Source of the DNA: Fistularia commersonii
Taxonomy: Eukaryota > Chordata > Actinopteri > Syngnathiformes > Fistulariidae
Direction: 5' to 3'
Assembly (NCBI GenBank): GCA_037954325.1
Contig: JBBMNZ010000018.1
Location: 8,816,501 to 8,880,500 of the forward strand
Length of the DNA stretch: 64,000 nucleotides
Translations under genes and position numbers: made by a program
Part shown: positions 47,407 to 59,752 of the stretch, piece after piece
How the letters are laid out: every line of letters starts with the position of its first letter
Numbering within the stretch: position 1 is the first letter of the stretch
Notes under the pieces: generated by a model
Told to the model about the DNA's origin: nothing
The model's database searches: none
What the model saw: only the letters and a program-made list of their open reading frames with translations

Positions 47407-48614
47407 TCACTTCAGACTTGCACATGTCATTTTTATTTAGATTAACGGTCAAAAATTCTAAACAATATGTATTACAGCACAACATCACTGTTGACATAAA
47501 CAAAGAATAAACCAAACCTAGCATTGTAATTATTTTTTGACCAGTATTATTTATTTGTTTTGCCAAATCTGCTAAACTTTCCATTGACAATCATGGAGTA
47601 TGATCAATACATTATGATTTATGAATGAAGTTTCTTGTTAAGAATCAATATGTAATTTGTTTCACAGTAAGCCTAGAACAGATTTATAGGCTCCTACAGG
47701 CAGGTAATGCCAGTAGAAACAGTGTCCCCATCTTAAAATTTTAAAATTACTCAGAGGTCTTCACCAAGATTTCTTCTCAGTTAGTGTTTTGTCTCATCGC
47801 CAACTTATATGTTATCTTTGAAAGGTTTTCGACACATCAAGTATATAAAAGATGTATCAGAAATCAAGCCTAATAAATTAACATTTCTAAAAAATAATAT
47901 AATATAGATCCAGGTAGCCCGTCTTTTACAAGCAAAATGCAACACTTCTAGTTTTAGGAAGAAAAAAAAGCAGAAGTCTTTAATCGAGCTGAAATGGACC
48001 TTGGGGAATGAAATGAGTTCTCCGCGCAGGGAAAATAATAAAGAACCTTCAGGATACTGTAATTCAACCCCCACGAAAACAATGAGCCGCCTGCAACCTC
48101 AGCTTTTTGGGAACACTGTGCCACTGATCCGTAACAAATGTGCTCCGAAGGCGCCATTTCTTCCCGAGGCAAATTCAAAAATGGTGAATCTAACATTATG
48201 TGAGGAATTAATCTTCGCACCTCTACAGCTCACGGTTTCATTTTTTTATTTTCTTGTAACGCTTTCACCAGAAAGACAGACAGTCACACCGAAAATGGGG
48301 GTTAAACATGTTTTGAATTCTAAAGGCCAAATGACTCAAAGCGACTGTGTGGTTAAATCACCTGCATACGCTTCAAAACATGGTTTGTCGTCAAGGTGAC
48401 TTTGTTCGAACAGTATACCACGTGAAGCTACTATTTGTTCTGAGGACAAGGAAATATGAATACTAATTATAGAAAAAATATAAGTCTCAACTATACCGGC
48501 TTGGATGATCTGTCTTCAGTTGAAGTAAGTAAATAAGTAAACCAGAAATAAACCTTTATCAAATGCAAACACATGGATGGTCAAATGTTACAACCGTCTC
48601 TGTGCACGCTCACA
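47407..48614. other. non-coding, no recognisable element
   Basis: The plus-strand ORF at 48001-48399 has no recognisable domain or splice context and I do not call it a gene. Confidence 0.35.
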
Positions 48615-48803
48615 GTCATACATTTATTCATTCATTCATTTTTGAATGTTTTGATTGATGCATGCATATTTCTGGATTGTGGGAGAAAACCAGAGAACGT
48701 GGAGGAAACCTGTGCAGACAGTGGGAGAAAATGTAAATTCCACACAGAACGGCCTTGTGTCAGAATCAAACCAGAGCCTTCCGTCTCTGAGGCAGAATTT
48801 TAA
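48615..48803 (-). mobile_element. V-SINE-like SINE, head half, reverse
   Basis: TTATTCATTCATTCATTT, then TTTCTGGATTGTGGGAGAAA, CAGAGAACGTGGAGGAAACC, AAATTCCACACAGAACGG and AGAATCAAACCAGAGCCTTC give the reverse complement of head and core. The 3' body is missing. Confidence 0.65.
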
Positions 48804-48904
48804 TCACAACCCCAGCACTCTTGTAAACCTTTTCTAGTCCTTTCTCCTATTGGGAGCTTTTACTATTGCACTTTAGAGTACTTTGCTGCTGAATATTTTG
48901 GAAG

Positions 48905-49273
48905 CCTGACTGAGTCTAAGTCTGAGTCCGAATCTAAGTCTGAGAATGTATCTATGTCTCTATGGCTATGGTGACCAAATTAGGTTCTGTGTATGCAATA
49001 AAGCCTCTCTAGGGCTACATAAGGGGTCTAAGTGTTAAGTGTTCATGTGAATCTTAGAGTTAGTCTAAGATTGAGTCAAATTTTAGTCTGAGCCCAAGTT
49101 CGAGTCTAGGTCTATGTCTTAGGCAATGGCTATGGCAAATGCTACGGTTATGGATATGGATATAGATATGGATATGCTTCTGCCTGAGTCTATGTCTATA
49201 TCTACGTAAATAACTCAGAGTCCGAGTCCAGGCCTATGGCTATGGCTATATGTATGTTTCAGTCCGGGTCTAC
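48905..49273. repeat. degenerate hexanucleotide array (TCTGAG/TCTATG/GGCTAT)
   Basis: Irregular runs of AGTCTAAGTCTGAG, ATCTATGTCTCTATGGCTAT and GGATATGGATATAGATATGG. It resumes after the inserted MITE at 49637-49682 (ATATCTATGTCTATATCTGA). Confidence 0.75.
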
Positions 49274-49275
49274 TA

Positions 49276-49634
49276 TACTGCTCAAAAAAATAAAGGGAAC
49301 ACTTGAACAACGCAATGTAACTCCAAGTCAATCACACTTCTGTGAAATCATAGTGTCCACTCAGGAAGCAACACAGATTCATTTTGACTTGTTTTAAGGA
49401 CATTACATCAAAGTTGGATCAGCCTGGAGTGTGTTTTTACACTTTAATTTTGAGTGTGATTCCTAATCCAGACCTCCATGGTTTAATACATTTGATTTCC
49501 ATTGATCATTTTTGTGTGATTTTGTTGTCAGCACATTCAACTGTGTAAAGAGCAAAGTATTTCATGAGAATATTTCATTCATTTAGATCTAGGATGTGTT
49601 TTTTAAGTGTCCCCTTTATGTTTTTTGAGCAGTG
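49276..49634. mobile_element. Tc1/mariner MITE (internally deleted element)
   Basis: Terminal inverted repeats TACTGCTCAAAAAAATAAAG and CACTGCTCAAAAAACATAAA (right end reversed), flanked by TA on both sides (49274-49275, 49635-49636). The subterminal sequence (CAATGTAACTCCAAGTCAAT on the left; GACATTACATCAAAGTTGGA and TTGTGTGATTTTGTTGTCAG on the right) is that of a widespread fish Tc1-like element. The transposase region is absent: the left arm joins directly to the 3' arm near 49385. 359 bp. Confidence 0.88.
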
Positions 49635-49842
49635 TATATCTTTTTTCTGTAGTATATCTATGTCTATATCTGAGTCTTGGCTGCTGGGTTGAAAAATTTC
49701 AGCGTGATCTTGTTTGAATTTAGCACCTTGGAATTTATTTATTTTTCAATTTCTCATTGACTTAAAAAGCTGAGTTGGCAAACAATAGAAGGGGGTCAAA
49801 GGGAATTTGAGGGTATCTTTACCAAACACCTTCAATTTCCTT

Positions 49843-49929
49843 GATAGAATAGAATAGAATAGCATAGAATAGCATAGAATAGAATAGAATAGAATAGAAT
49901 AGAATAGAATAGAATAGAATAGAATAGAA
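49843..49929. repeat. (AATAG)n pentanucleotide repeat
   Basis: About 17 units with two CATAG variants. Confidence 0.95.
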
Positions 49930-50770
49930 CCTCTGCTCAAAAATGTAATTCTCTGACTCCAAATCGATTTTTCCCAATGAAAATCCATTGATGTGTTTTC
50001 CAGCCCAACATACGGTACTATTTTGCCATTTTGTAACTTTAAAACTTTATGGCTTTATTTGTGGCAAAATACAGAACGACATTAAAGATGACCTACTGTG
50101 TTGCTGGCGTTTTTTCCTTTCTTGCCAGCTCTTGTAGCATGTTTCTGTCTCTAAATCAACAAGCAAGAGTAAAGCCTTCTGACCTAAGAAACTCTTGCTA
50201 ATGCTATCTCCAGCAAGCTGTCTTTAATTAATCCAAACAGACAATAAATTGTCTACTTCTACAAAGACTTGAGACCTTTGCTTTAACATGGTCACCCCTT
50301 TAGCCTCATCAGCTGTCTTTAGCACATCTTAGTTCTTCAGGACTATGCAGACAGTTGACTTCGCCATGTCGTAGTACTTGGCAAGATCCGTACACAAACA
50401 CCACCCTCAAATTTAGCTACTATTTTCTTCTTCAGATTGACTGTAATTCTTAACTTCTTAATTGTAATGATGGATAACTTACTGAAAAAAAGCACAAAAA
50501 AATCATTATTGCAGGAGAAAACTATGATGTCGACAATTCGGAGTACTACGCATGACTACCACTACAGTGCCACAACCCATAAAGCTCATGAGTTTGTTTG
50601 TGTGTTCATGCACAGAAGCTTGTTTGAAGTTCGATTCATATTATTATCATTTGATCGAAAACTGTTCATAGGCCAATTTGTTTGTGAATATGGACATTTA
50701 TACTGTACATGGTCCCGCAACATATTTAAAAATGGTCCTGCGACATATTTAAAAATTGAATATGTCTATT
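49930..50770. other. non-coding, no recognisable element
   Basis: No exon, RNA gene or known repeat seen. Confidence 0.3.
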
Positions 50771-51051
50771 GACTATCTCGGAAAATTTGAATATTGTGAT
50801 AAAGTTCTTTATCTTCTGTAATGCAATTAAAAGAACAAAAAATATTTTTTCATGATATTCTAATATTTTGAGATAGGTTTTTTCAGTTTTCTTAAGATGT
50901 AAGCCATAATCAGCAATATTAAAATAATAAAAGGCTTGCAATATTTCAGTTGATTTGTAATGAATCCGGAATGTATAACATTTTTGTTTTTGTAATTGTA
51001 TTACAGAAGATAAAGAACTGTATCACAATATTCTACATTTCTGAGACAGTC
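50771..51051. mobile_element. MITE with about 60-bp terminal inverted repeats (Tc1-like)
   Basis: Left arm GACTATCTCGGAAAATTTGA... AATATTGTGATAAAGTTC...TTTATCTTCTGTAATGCAATTA is mirrored by the right arm, whose reverse complement reads GACTGTCTCAGAAATGTAGA...AATATTGTGATACAGTTC... with about ten differences over 60 bp. 281 bp, no ORF. The ends resemble a common fish Tc1-like element whose termini read 'tctcagaaaattagaatattgtg'. A TA duplication is not clear. Confidence 0.75.
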
Positions 51052-51055
51052 CTTT

Positions 51056-51418
51056 ATGTGTGGTGCAGTGGTTAACGCTCCAGGCTCGCAGCACAAAGAA
51101 CCCTGGTTTGATTCGGACAAGTAGACGCTTCTGTGTAGGGTTTGCATGTTTTCCCTGTGTCTGCATGGGGTTTCTACAGTTTCCTCCCACAGTCCAAAAA
51201 CATGCTGCAGATTAATTAAAGAAAATTAGAAAAATTGTCCAGAATGGAGTGAGTGAGCGAGTGAATGATTGTCTGTCTGTATATGTGGCCCTGCGATTGA
51301 CTGGCGACCAGTCCAGGGTGAACCCCGACTCTCACCCAATGACAGCTGGGATAGGCTCCAGCATCCCCCGCAACCCTGAGTGCAGGATAAGCGGCAGACG
51401 ATGGATGGATGGATGTAC
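51056..51418 (+). mobile_element. V-SINE-like SINE, best-preserved full-length copy
   Basis: A box TGGTGCAGTGG at about 51060-51070, B box GGTTTGATTCG at about 51107-51117, GTTTGCATGTTTTCCCTGTG, CAGTTTCCTCCCACAGTCCA with AAAACATGC, CTGGCGACCAGTCCAGGGTG, CCAATGACAGCTGGGATAGG and a GGATAAGCGG ... ATGGATGGATG tail. Pol III-type internal promoter elements are recognisable. It lies four bases from the MITE at 50771-51051. Use it as the reference for the other copies. Confidence 0.88.
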
Positions 51419-51507
51419 ACAGGGAAAGGAATCTGCAAATATAAGTCAATTTCAGATGTTTTCGTAGATTACTGCAGGTTAGGTGACAGTACTAAAGCAC
51501 ATATTAT

Positions 51508-51845
51508 GTCAAATCAAGTCAGATTTTATTTATATGGGGCCAAATCATAACAGGGTTTTCTCGCAACACTGTCCATGCAGATTAGGTTTGGACCACACTC
51601 TTTGAAATTATTTACAGAAACCCAGACTAATCGATTGATTCCCCAACTTCAAATCACAACTGAAAACACATCTGTTCAAAGTAGCCTATTCCACCTGACG
51701 CCAACTTCTCTGTTGCTTTTATATTTTATTTTTACCACCTTGACACTTTTTTTGTTTTTATTTTTTATTTTAAATCTGTATTTTGTGGATATATGTATAT
51801 CTGTATGGTGTCCTTGAGCCTCTAGTAAGGCGCTTTAAAAAGACG
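51508..51845 (+). mobile_element. L2/Rex1-like LINE 3' end
   Basis: CAAGTCAGATTTTATTTATA and GGGGCCAAATCATAACA form a common fish retroelement segment. From 51640 one frame reads NFKSQLKTHLFKVAYST then stop, the typical C-terminus of L2/CR1-like RTs. The 3' tail is GGCGCTTTAAAAAGACG with (ATT)n. Confidence 0.7.
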
Positions 51846-54800
51846 TATTATTATTATTACTGTTAACATTTCAAAGACTACAGAAACCTTGGGCAGATCC
51901 CAGTTCAATGCAGGCGGCCTTCTGCCTTTACCGGTCGGGGTTAAAGGAGAGAACGCAAGAGAGCAGAGCGTAGAGAAGGAAAAATTGAGCATTTAAGACA
52001 CAGAGGGGTGGAGTATTTTTACACATATATCCCACATATATCTATAAGCGTTAATCCCTGATAAGGGGCCTGGTTAAAGCATTTCACCATTTTCACAAAT
52101 AGAGTTAAACTGCTAACTGCAAAAACAGTGATCAGATCAGTCCCCAAGGGTCATGCAGTAATTTCTACAACAACACTTTGTTTCAAAGCATAACAGCAAT
52201 TGAGCTCTGTTATTGAAAATAACTAAATAAATAACATGTAAGAAACATAGCAGCCTCTCAGGGGTAACGATGACAAATCCTGAGATTATTGAGAGGTACA
52301 CAAGATCCCAGGGTCTCCCAGAAAAGATAGCATGCTTATGCATATATGAGCACACACGTGGACACACACTCACGTACATACCCACGTACATCCCTTTCCC
52401 CGTTCACACTCACTCACACACACACTCCCACAGTTACAATAGTTAGCTTATCCAGCATTGTAATCAGGGACAGATAGATAAATAGATATTTTGAAAGTTA
52501 TCAGTGATTTTTGTCTTTCGTGCTTTATATGTGTATAATGATACAAAGATATCGCCAAATGGTTAATGTCATATTTACAGTTTATTATCAATTTCATTAT
52601 TCAGTCCCAAGTTTCAGAACACCGGATGATTTTTCTTCCTTTTCTTTGTTAAGAAAAGCTCACAACCTGAGCAAGAAGATGAGTAAACAATCTGCTGCAT
52701 CATGGAAAATGTAATGTAGTGCAGAATCATTCCACATGTCAGACCAAATAAGTGTGAGGCTCTGTTTTGTTTTTCTTCTACTTAACAGAAGGTTCTGCTG
52801 ATTTTCTTTTCCTTTACTTTAGAGCATAATAGAGATGACAAATTGATTATTTAGATATTATTAATCCAAGTTCATAAATACACAACAACGCAAATTTAAT
52901 AAGGTATAATAAGGGCACCATGATACATGTGAATTAATTTGAAGTGCACTTATTGAATATCTATTTCATTTATTTTCAATTTTTTCACTTTTTAAGTAAA
53001 GGTACATTCTAAAGAAACATTTGTCTTATTGTTTCTTTGGCTTAACTGGGTGTTAAGTCAGTATTTCAATACACTCCACTACAGTCATACTACAGTCTCT
53101 ATAACTGGCTAAGTAACTATTGGGACTGAGAATTTATTCAGAAGAAAAAAACACTAGTATTAGTGCAGGATAAGTGATGTGGATAATTAATGATTAAATT
53201 TCTTATTACTGGCCAACAATAATACTGCATACTGGGCAGAATAGCAGAATAGGAACTGGTGACCCAACATGCTTAACTCTATCTTGATTGGTCTTCAGCT
53301 AGTTGGGTCATTTTAAGGGTAGATCGCGCTCCCACCATAAATGAAAATCATTGGACATCATTGGAAAAAGGGCTGTTTCCTCTCAAGGACAATAAAAAAC
53401 ACAGTCAGTTCAGGCCAGAGGCCAGAACAGTGCTGGGTCTGATGTAACACAAGAGATAGTGTGAAAAAGTGTGAAAATACAATTTCCAACATACTTGTGA
53501 GTCACCATCAGGTGAAGGAAGATGGAGGAGAGCGAAGGCTTTGAATAACACAGACGTGAGAGTTTAGGAAGTGTTCGGCAATGACTCAGCATTTTGCACG
53601 TCTGAAATTCACAAATTGGAGGCTCAAACTGGCAGGCACACCGGGGCAAATGGCCGGGATTCAAAACTCAGCATAATTTTCTGTCCAACGTCCAGAAACT
53701 TTGGAGCTTCTAGCATTTCCGCCGAAACCAAGTCTCGTTTTTTTCAAAGGGGAGCTACAAGGTCTATTCAATGTTTTGTGTTGACTCTCGGCCAGGGACA
53801 GAGGGGGGCGTACAGACTGGTGGGACAGCCAACTCGAACTTTCTATAATCGGTGGTTCAAATCCATGCGGTACCTGAGTAAACACAGACTCTGTGATTTT
53901 GCAAACAGGGTCTCACTGAAATAAATTGCATCTTCGTCCTCATTTGTCATATAGGTGTACAAATAAATAAGGATCCTAACTGATATGGGTTTATATTTTC
54001 ACATGATATTTGATTGGTGCACCAAAACACACACTCAAATTATCACTAAGACCACACACGTACTGTTATGAACCAATTAATGAACATGGTTATGCAAGTA
54101 AGTATTTGTCCAGTGATAAAATTCTCATCTGTAAACCACCTACAGCTTTTTCTTTTTGCATCGGCAGCTAAAAAACGAAAAAAGAAAAAAAAAAAACATT
54201 AGAAAGCCCATCAGTGTCACTGTGACATTTTAAAGCATAGCGTGAATTAGCAGGGATTGAAAGCTTATTTTGGCAAGTGTCGCTCTGCATTGTTTTCGGC
54301 AAGTGATGATAATAGCGCGTGGTGGGATGAAACGACCTCCCGTATCCATTGGAGCTAATTTATTCAGTTTGCGGGACGGTCAGGATGATGATTCAGCAGC
54401 AAGACCAAAGCTTTAAATTAATTATTTATGTGTTTCTTTAAGATGCTGCTCCGGATCGCAGGCCGGTACAGAGCAGAGATGCTATTTCAACGACAAGTGG
54501 AACCCAAAAGAAACATCCTAAGCAGAGCTGAGCATTTCTACATTTTGATAAAAGCCTCAATGTTTACCTTTCAAATCAAAAATCGATAAATCAATGGGGG
54601 TTTCATTACCCTTTTCATTACCCTTTGTACCGAGTGAAAGAGACTAAAACATTAATCATAGTTTATTTAAAAAATTGAATACAAATACGGTTTGTACTGC
54701 AGACTCCCGACAATTCAGGAATCAAAAAATTTGCCGAAAACTCAGCGTGGCATTTTCTTTGATAAGCTGGCATTGCAATTACCAAGCGGAAAGTTTGTTG

Positions 54801-55466
54801 GGACGACTGATTGCATACACGTGCACACACACGTGTCTACAAAACAGATGGATGAACCTCTTTCTGACGCTTTAAAAAGAAAAAAAGGGATAGTTTACAG
54901 AGGATTTAACAGATGGTAGGACGGTATGATGAACCTCCCTGAGCTCACTCATAATGTAACCTCTGTGATGTCATGACATCGGAAAACAGTTTGGTGTTCA
55001 GTTTTGCCTTTAGATCCTTTTAAGGCTTCTGAGATGTGCGTCCGCTACAGTCCTTTTCCACCTTTCCATTCATATTTTTAAAACCATTTTCTTTCTCTTC
55101 CATCGTTTGTTTCAATCATCAGATAAAAAGCAAACTACAGCATAAAGTGAGTGCAGTAATTCTCAAAGATTGTCCCGCTACCTAAAGAATGATAAAAACA
55201 GCGAGTATCTCCGCAAAATGCTGACAAAACCTGCAAGCACTGAATGCCAGCCCCTGCCCTTTACAAAACACTCGATAAACCCAAGAGCAGCTTCACACAA
55301 CTCAGAACAAACTCACACATCTCACATGTCTGAAAGACACTGCAGGTACAGAGAAGCTCCAACATCTCCTGCACTCCATGCCAACATACTCCAACATTAC
55401 TGTAATGTGTACACTTCATACTTATATTTCAAATAGTCAAATTATTTTAATCCCTCTCATTCACCA
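51846..55466. other. non-coding, no recognisable element
   Basis: About 3.6 kb without a repeat I recognise. ORFs at 53410-53924 overlap on both strands and show no domain. It could hold conserved regulatory sequence, which cannot be judged from one genome. Confidence 0.35.
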
Positions 55467-55550
<84 letters not shown>

Positions 55551-55595
55551 GATCTATCTATCTATCTATCTATCTATCGATCTATCTATCTATCT
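55467..55595. repeat. (CTAT)n microsatellite
   Basis: About 31 CTAT units with two CGAT variants. Confidence 0.96.
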
Positions 55596-55635
55596 CATAG
55601 GATATAAACAGTATATATATATTAATACTGTATAC

Positions 55636-55638
<3 letters not shown>

Positions 55639-55681
<43 letters not shown>

Positions 55682-55689
55682 GTGTGTGT
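55639..55689. repeat. (TG)n microsatellite
   Basis: About 25 TG units with one CG. Confidence 0.95.
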
Positions 55690-55832
55690 AAACAGTATGT
55701 ATATGTATTATTATTTAGAAACGTATGCATACGCACACACACATATATATATATATATACCTGCTTATCCATCTCATTCTTCATATATGTATTATCCATC
55801 CGATTCTTTTGGGACGTGTCTGTGTGTCTAAT

Positions 55833-56270
55833 TGTTGGGATCCGGGGCTGGGGATCTGGGTGCAGCCCCTGACACCGGTGAGTCTGATCGAGCAGGTGAA
55901 TGATTCCAGCTGGAGGTGCCGGCACACCGGCGGCTCGTCAGGCCTTGTCAAGTGAAGGATAAGTGAAGTTTGCCACCAGCCCTTCAGGGCCAGTTTGTTG
56001 GTTGTTCCTCGCTAGTGCATTACCCCGTGCATTCTTAGTCTTGCGATTCCTCGCCAGCTCCTAGTTCCTGATGGTCATGCCTCTCCTTGCCAGCTCCTGG
56101 TTCCTGTCACCCCTGGCCAGCTCCTCATTCCTGAGACCCTCATGACATTCCCCTGGAGACAACCCAGCCCCCGCATAGCTCCCCATTCACCTTCTCGTCA
56201 ATAAACCCCATAAGATGCCCTAGTTCCTAAGTGTCCTTGTGTTTCAGGCACCGCTTCCTTAAACATGACA
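55833..56270 (+). mobile_element. solo LTR, Gypsy-like family B
   Basis: Starts TGTTGGGATCCGGGGCTGG and ends AACATGACA; AATAAA lies near 56203. Aligns along its length with the LTR at 57691 (shared TCTGGGTGCAGCCCC, TCAAGTGAAGGATAAG, GCCTCTCCTTGCCAGCTCCT). Flanking pentamers CTAAT and GTAAT match at four of five. 438 bp. Confidence 0.7.
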
Positions 56271-57690
56271 GTAATTGTGTGTGCATGTGTGTGTGTGTGT
56301 GTCTTTAGTCGTTTCTCTTTATCTAATTTTAGCTATGACAATTCCACATCTATCTCGCAGTGATAATAGGAAATTAAATCTCCATTACCCCGTATATTTA
56401 TTTAGAAAAGAGATAACTGGCATTTGCATTTATGAATCAATATCAAACTATTTATCATCACATGACAATAGTCAGCTTTGTAAATATCCCATATTACTTC
56501 AGTCATTTGAAGGCGTGAACATAAACATAAAATCACGCAAATGTCTGAGCAGGAACATAAGAATTAAGTCACAGATTAGTGAACAGCAAAATGATAAATA
56601 AATAAATCAAAGAACTAGTGCAGTGCCCACTCACATCTCAGACAGCATCACAGCAGAGGCAGAGTCACGCACACCTTCATTTTTCCATTTGGCAAGACAA
56701 GAGATTTCTCGATTTATAGTTAGCAGATACTTCTTACTGCAACACAGCACTGGTAAAAGGAATTAAATTTTAGTCCCGAAAAGCAGAGAAAAGTCAGAGG
56801 CAGCAGGTTTCTTTGGTCATCTTGATGGATTTGGGGGAGTGGTTGTGTATGGTGGTGGTGGGGGGGGCAATATATTTTCACAGAAAAAAAAGAAAAAAAG
56901 GGAACCAGAACGCTTGATTAGATTCTTATTAAATTACCGTCTCACAGACTTGACCGTACAGACATACTTGCAGACATTAACATACGCGGATGCACACGCA
57001 CATACCCACGTGCACACACACACACACACACACATCAAACAACGCATCCAATTAATGCACACTGACGTGCATTAACAATCAAACAGAAAGGAAAGCTCAC
57101 AAAGAAATACAACCTACACAGTGTATAATGGGTAGTTAATAAGTATCATAAAACTGCTGTGAAACAGAAAAAGGTGTCTATATTTCCAAAGGTCCTTTCG
57201 GTGAGAGACTGCTCCTTCTGATTCTCTTCATTATACCATTATATACTTTTTTTTAATTTTAAAGTAATTATGTCTGATTATTTATTATTCACTGATTTAT
57301 TAGCCCAATGCGTGAATACAAGGACAGCAAAAGCAATTCGATCAGGATTGTCTCTGAGACACAAATGCAAATTAGAATAAACACAAATGAAGATGGGCTG
57401 AAAATCTTGCATAAAGAGCAAATTAAAATCCATAATGAGCACCCAGCAAGAGGAAAATGTCTGTGTTTCCAAAGTAAACTCATCTGTGCTTTGGACTGTA
57501 TGTTTGGACCCAAAAGTAAAATGCGTGGTTTAGTTTAAAAAAAAATCATAAGAATAAAAACTCTCTAACTCTTTAAACTCTCTAATGACATTTTCTGACA
57601 AGCAATAAAAAACGGAGATCTCTCGTCTTATGTATTTGCTGGAAGAAAATAAGATACAATTATTTCAAAATAAACCAAGGTGACAGTTTG
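56271..57690. other. non-coding, no recognisable element
   Basis: Contains a short (AC)n at 57014-57035 and a G-rich run near 56850-56869. No exon or RNA gene seen. Confidence 0.35.
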
Positions 57691-58071
57691 TGTTAGAATC
57701 CAGGGCTAGGGCTCTGGGTGCAGCCCCCAACACCAGTGAGCCTGATTGACCAAGTGAATGATTCAAATCAGGGGGTGCAGGCACACCTGCGGCTATTCAG
57801 GCCTTATCAAGTGAAGGATAAGAGGAGTCTGCTGCCAGCCCTGTGGTGCCAGATTGTTGGTTCTTCCTAACTAGCTCATCCCCTCTTGTGCTCTGGCTTG
57901 CGTGTCCTCACCAGCTCCTGATGGCCAATGCCTCTCCTTGCCAGCTCCTGGTTCCTGAGGCCCCTGAAGTCCCCCAGGAGACAACCGGTCCTCGCCAAAT
58001 AAACCCCCTCAAGACACCTGACGTCCCGAGTGTCCTTTCATTTGGGTCAGGCACACCTCCCTCAACAATGA
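57691..58071 (+). mobile_element. 5' LTR of a decayed Gypsy-like element, family B
   Basis: Starts TGTTAGAATCCAGGGCTAGG, has AATAAA near 57998 and ends about 58071. It is shorter than the solo LTR at 55833 because of internal deletions around 57930. Confidence 0.7.
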
Positions 58072-59190
58072 AGAGAGCTATTGCTGAACAGAGTTTTCTT
58101 GTCCACTCCCAGGGCACTGTTTGGTCTCTCAGCTTACAAACAAGAGAACATTAAACAGGGTTTGTCTCAGCTACTCCTGAGCCTTCAGTGTAGTCCATCT
58201 CCTCCTACAAAGGTCTGCCCTGCCAGACCCCCAGGCCCTAAACACCTCCCGAGATGTTAGCTCACCTGTGCCAGAGAAATTCTCGAGAGGTAGGGGACTT
58301 CTTCTGTGCACCCTGGCCTCTAATCGTTCCCCACGATGCCAGGATTTCATTTGCCCTCGGACTCCTTTTCTGGCAAGGCCCTAAGATGGGCCGAGGCCTG
58401 GTTCCAGGACCCATCCAATTTTGGCTGCACTATTCAAGAACTCAAACAGGATTCTGTCAGTCAGGATTTCGCGCAGTCAAATCTTGGGACAATTAAACAG
58501 TGTCAGGGAACTGTGTGAATTATCCATCGACTAACGCTCGCTGCTGCATCTGGCTGGAATGCTCCCGTGCTCAAGAGCACCTTTTTTCATGCCCTCAATG
58601 ACTCTTTGGAGGATGAATTGGCTCCCCTGGATGAACTGATGTCTGGCTATCCACCTTGCTAACCGTCTGGGGGATCAAAGTACTAATACTCCAAAGCACT
58701 AATACTCCACTCTCTCCTGTCCAAGACCCAAAGCCACCACATTGGATCAGAACCAATGCAGGTCGGTTGGACCGGCCTGTCTCAATGCCTCTACTGTGTA
58801 TCCTCTGGTCATTTTTTAGCCTCCTGTCCAAGAACAGAGTGTCTGCCAGAAGCTGCAGGGAGGCTAGTGGGCCACCTCAGAACAGGTACCTCTTCTTGCC
58901 ATGCCTGCCTTTCCAGACGGAGGGGACGAATCAAGAACTTGAGGCCACCCTAGGATGCTTCCCATCCGCCAACCCCTCAAGGAGGAGCCGGTTTCTCCCA
59001 TGGGGTGAATATGCTCACAAGTCGCACATCTTGACGACCACTAGTCTGTCCCCTTTTGAGACCTCTGAGTTACTAGACACCACTCTTCCCTGCGGATGAG
59101 AGAGGGATCGCTGCCACTTCAGTGCAACACCACATCCGTCTTTGCAGGAGCATCTGGTCTAGCACTTTGCCATGCTGCAGTGCACAACCC
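58072..59190 (+). pseudogene. decayed gag region of the Gypsy-like element
   Basis: No continuous frame remains. Two overlapping frames carry capsid-like pieces (ISFALGLLFWQG at 58345; GKALRWAEAWFQDPSNFG at about 58370), separated by a frameshift. A CCHC zinc knuckle survives near 58785-58830: C-LY-C-VSSG-H-FLAS-C (CX2CX4HX4C). Pol domains are absent. This is an old, non-functional Ty3/Gypsy-type copy. Assignment rests on LTR context and the knuckle. Confidence 0.6.
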
Positions 59191-59317
59191 GGTCAGCAAA
59201 CTCAGCACAGCTCCCCATTCAACTTCCTTGCCAATAAACCCCTTAAGACACCCTACCTCCCAGGTGTCCTTGTGTTTTTTGGTCAGAAATACCTTCTTCA
59301 ACTGTCGCATTCAGACA
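59191..59317 (+). mobile_element. 3' LTR remnant, family B
   Basis: CAGCACAGCTCCCCATTCA, CAATAAACCCCTTAAGACAC, CAGGTGTCCTTGTG and the end CATTCAGACA match the 3' third of the LTR at 55833. The 5' two thirds are missing. Confidence 0.65.
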
Positions 59318-59690
59318 GTAACTCCAGTTAAAGCTAGAGGTTATATTAAGAGATAACATTTTTCCCGAAATGCATATAAACTGTCAACCTTACTGGGATA
59401 ACTTGATTTTCTTCCTAGTCTGACATGGTTTGTCCTCCACCCTAACTTAATTCATCCCTTCGTGAGTGTCTTTCCTCAATTCCTCTTGGCTGCCAAAGTA
59501 ACAGAATGCAATGGAAAATCAGGTCTTGGAGAAACTGCAAAGAGATGTTTCTAGACTTTGCTGGAGAAATAATGTCTGCTTTCTGCAAATCTGTCAGTCC
59601 AGCATGTGAGCTGTAAATGACTTTATTGTGCATTATTTATAACAGCTTCTGTTGTTTTGCCCATTCAGCACAGAGCAGTGACTGTATTTT

Positions 59691-59752
<62 letters not shown>

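Noticed and set aside
48001..48399. 132-codon plus-strand ORF as a gene
   Set aside because: No domain, no repeat-free conservation evidence, no promoter or splice context; length is within chance for this AT content.
53410..53924. Overlapping ORFs on both strands
   Set aside because: No recognisable motif, and mutually overlapping frames of similar length argue for chance.
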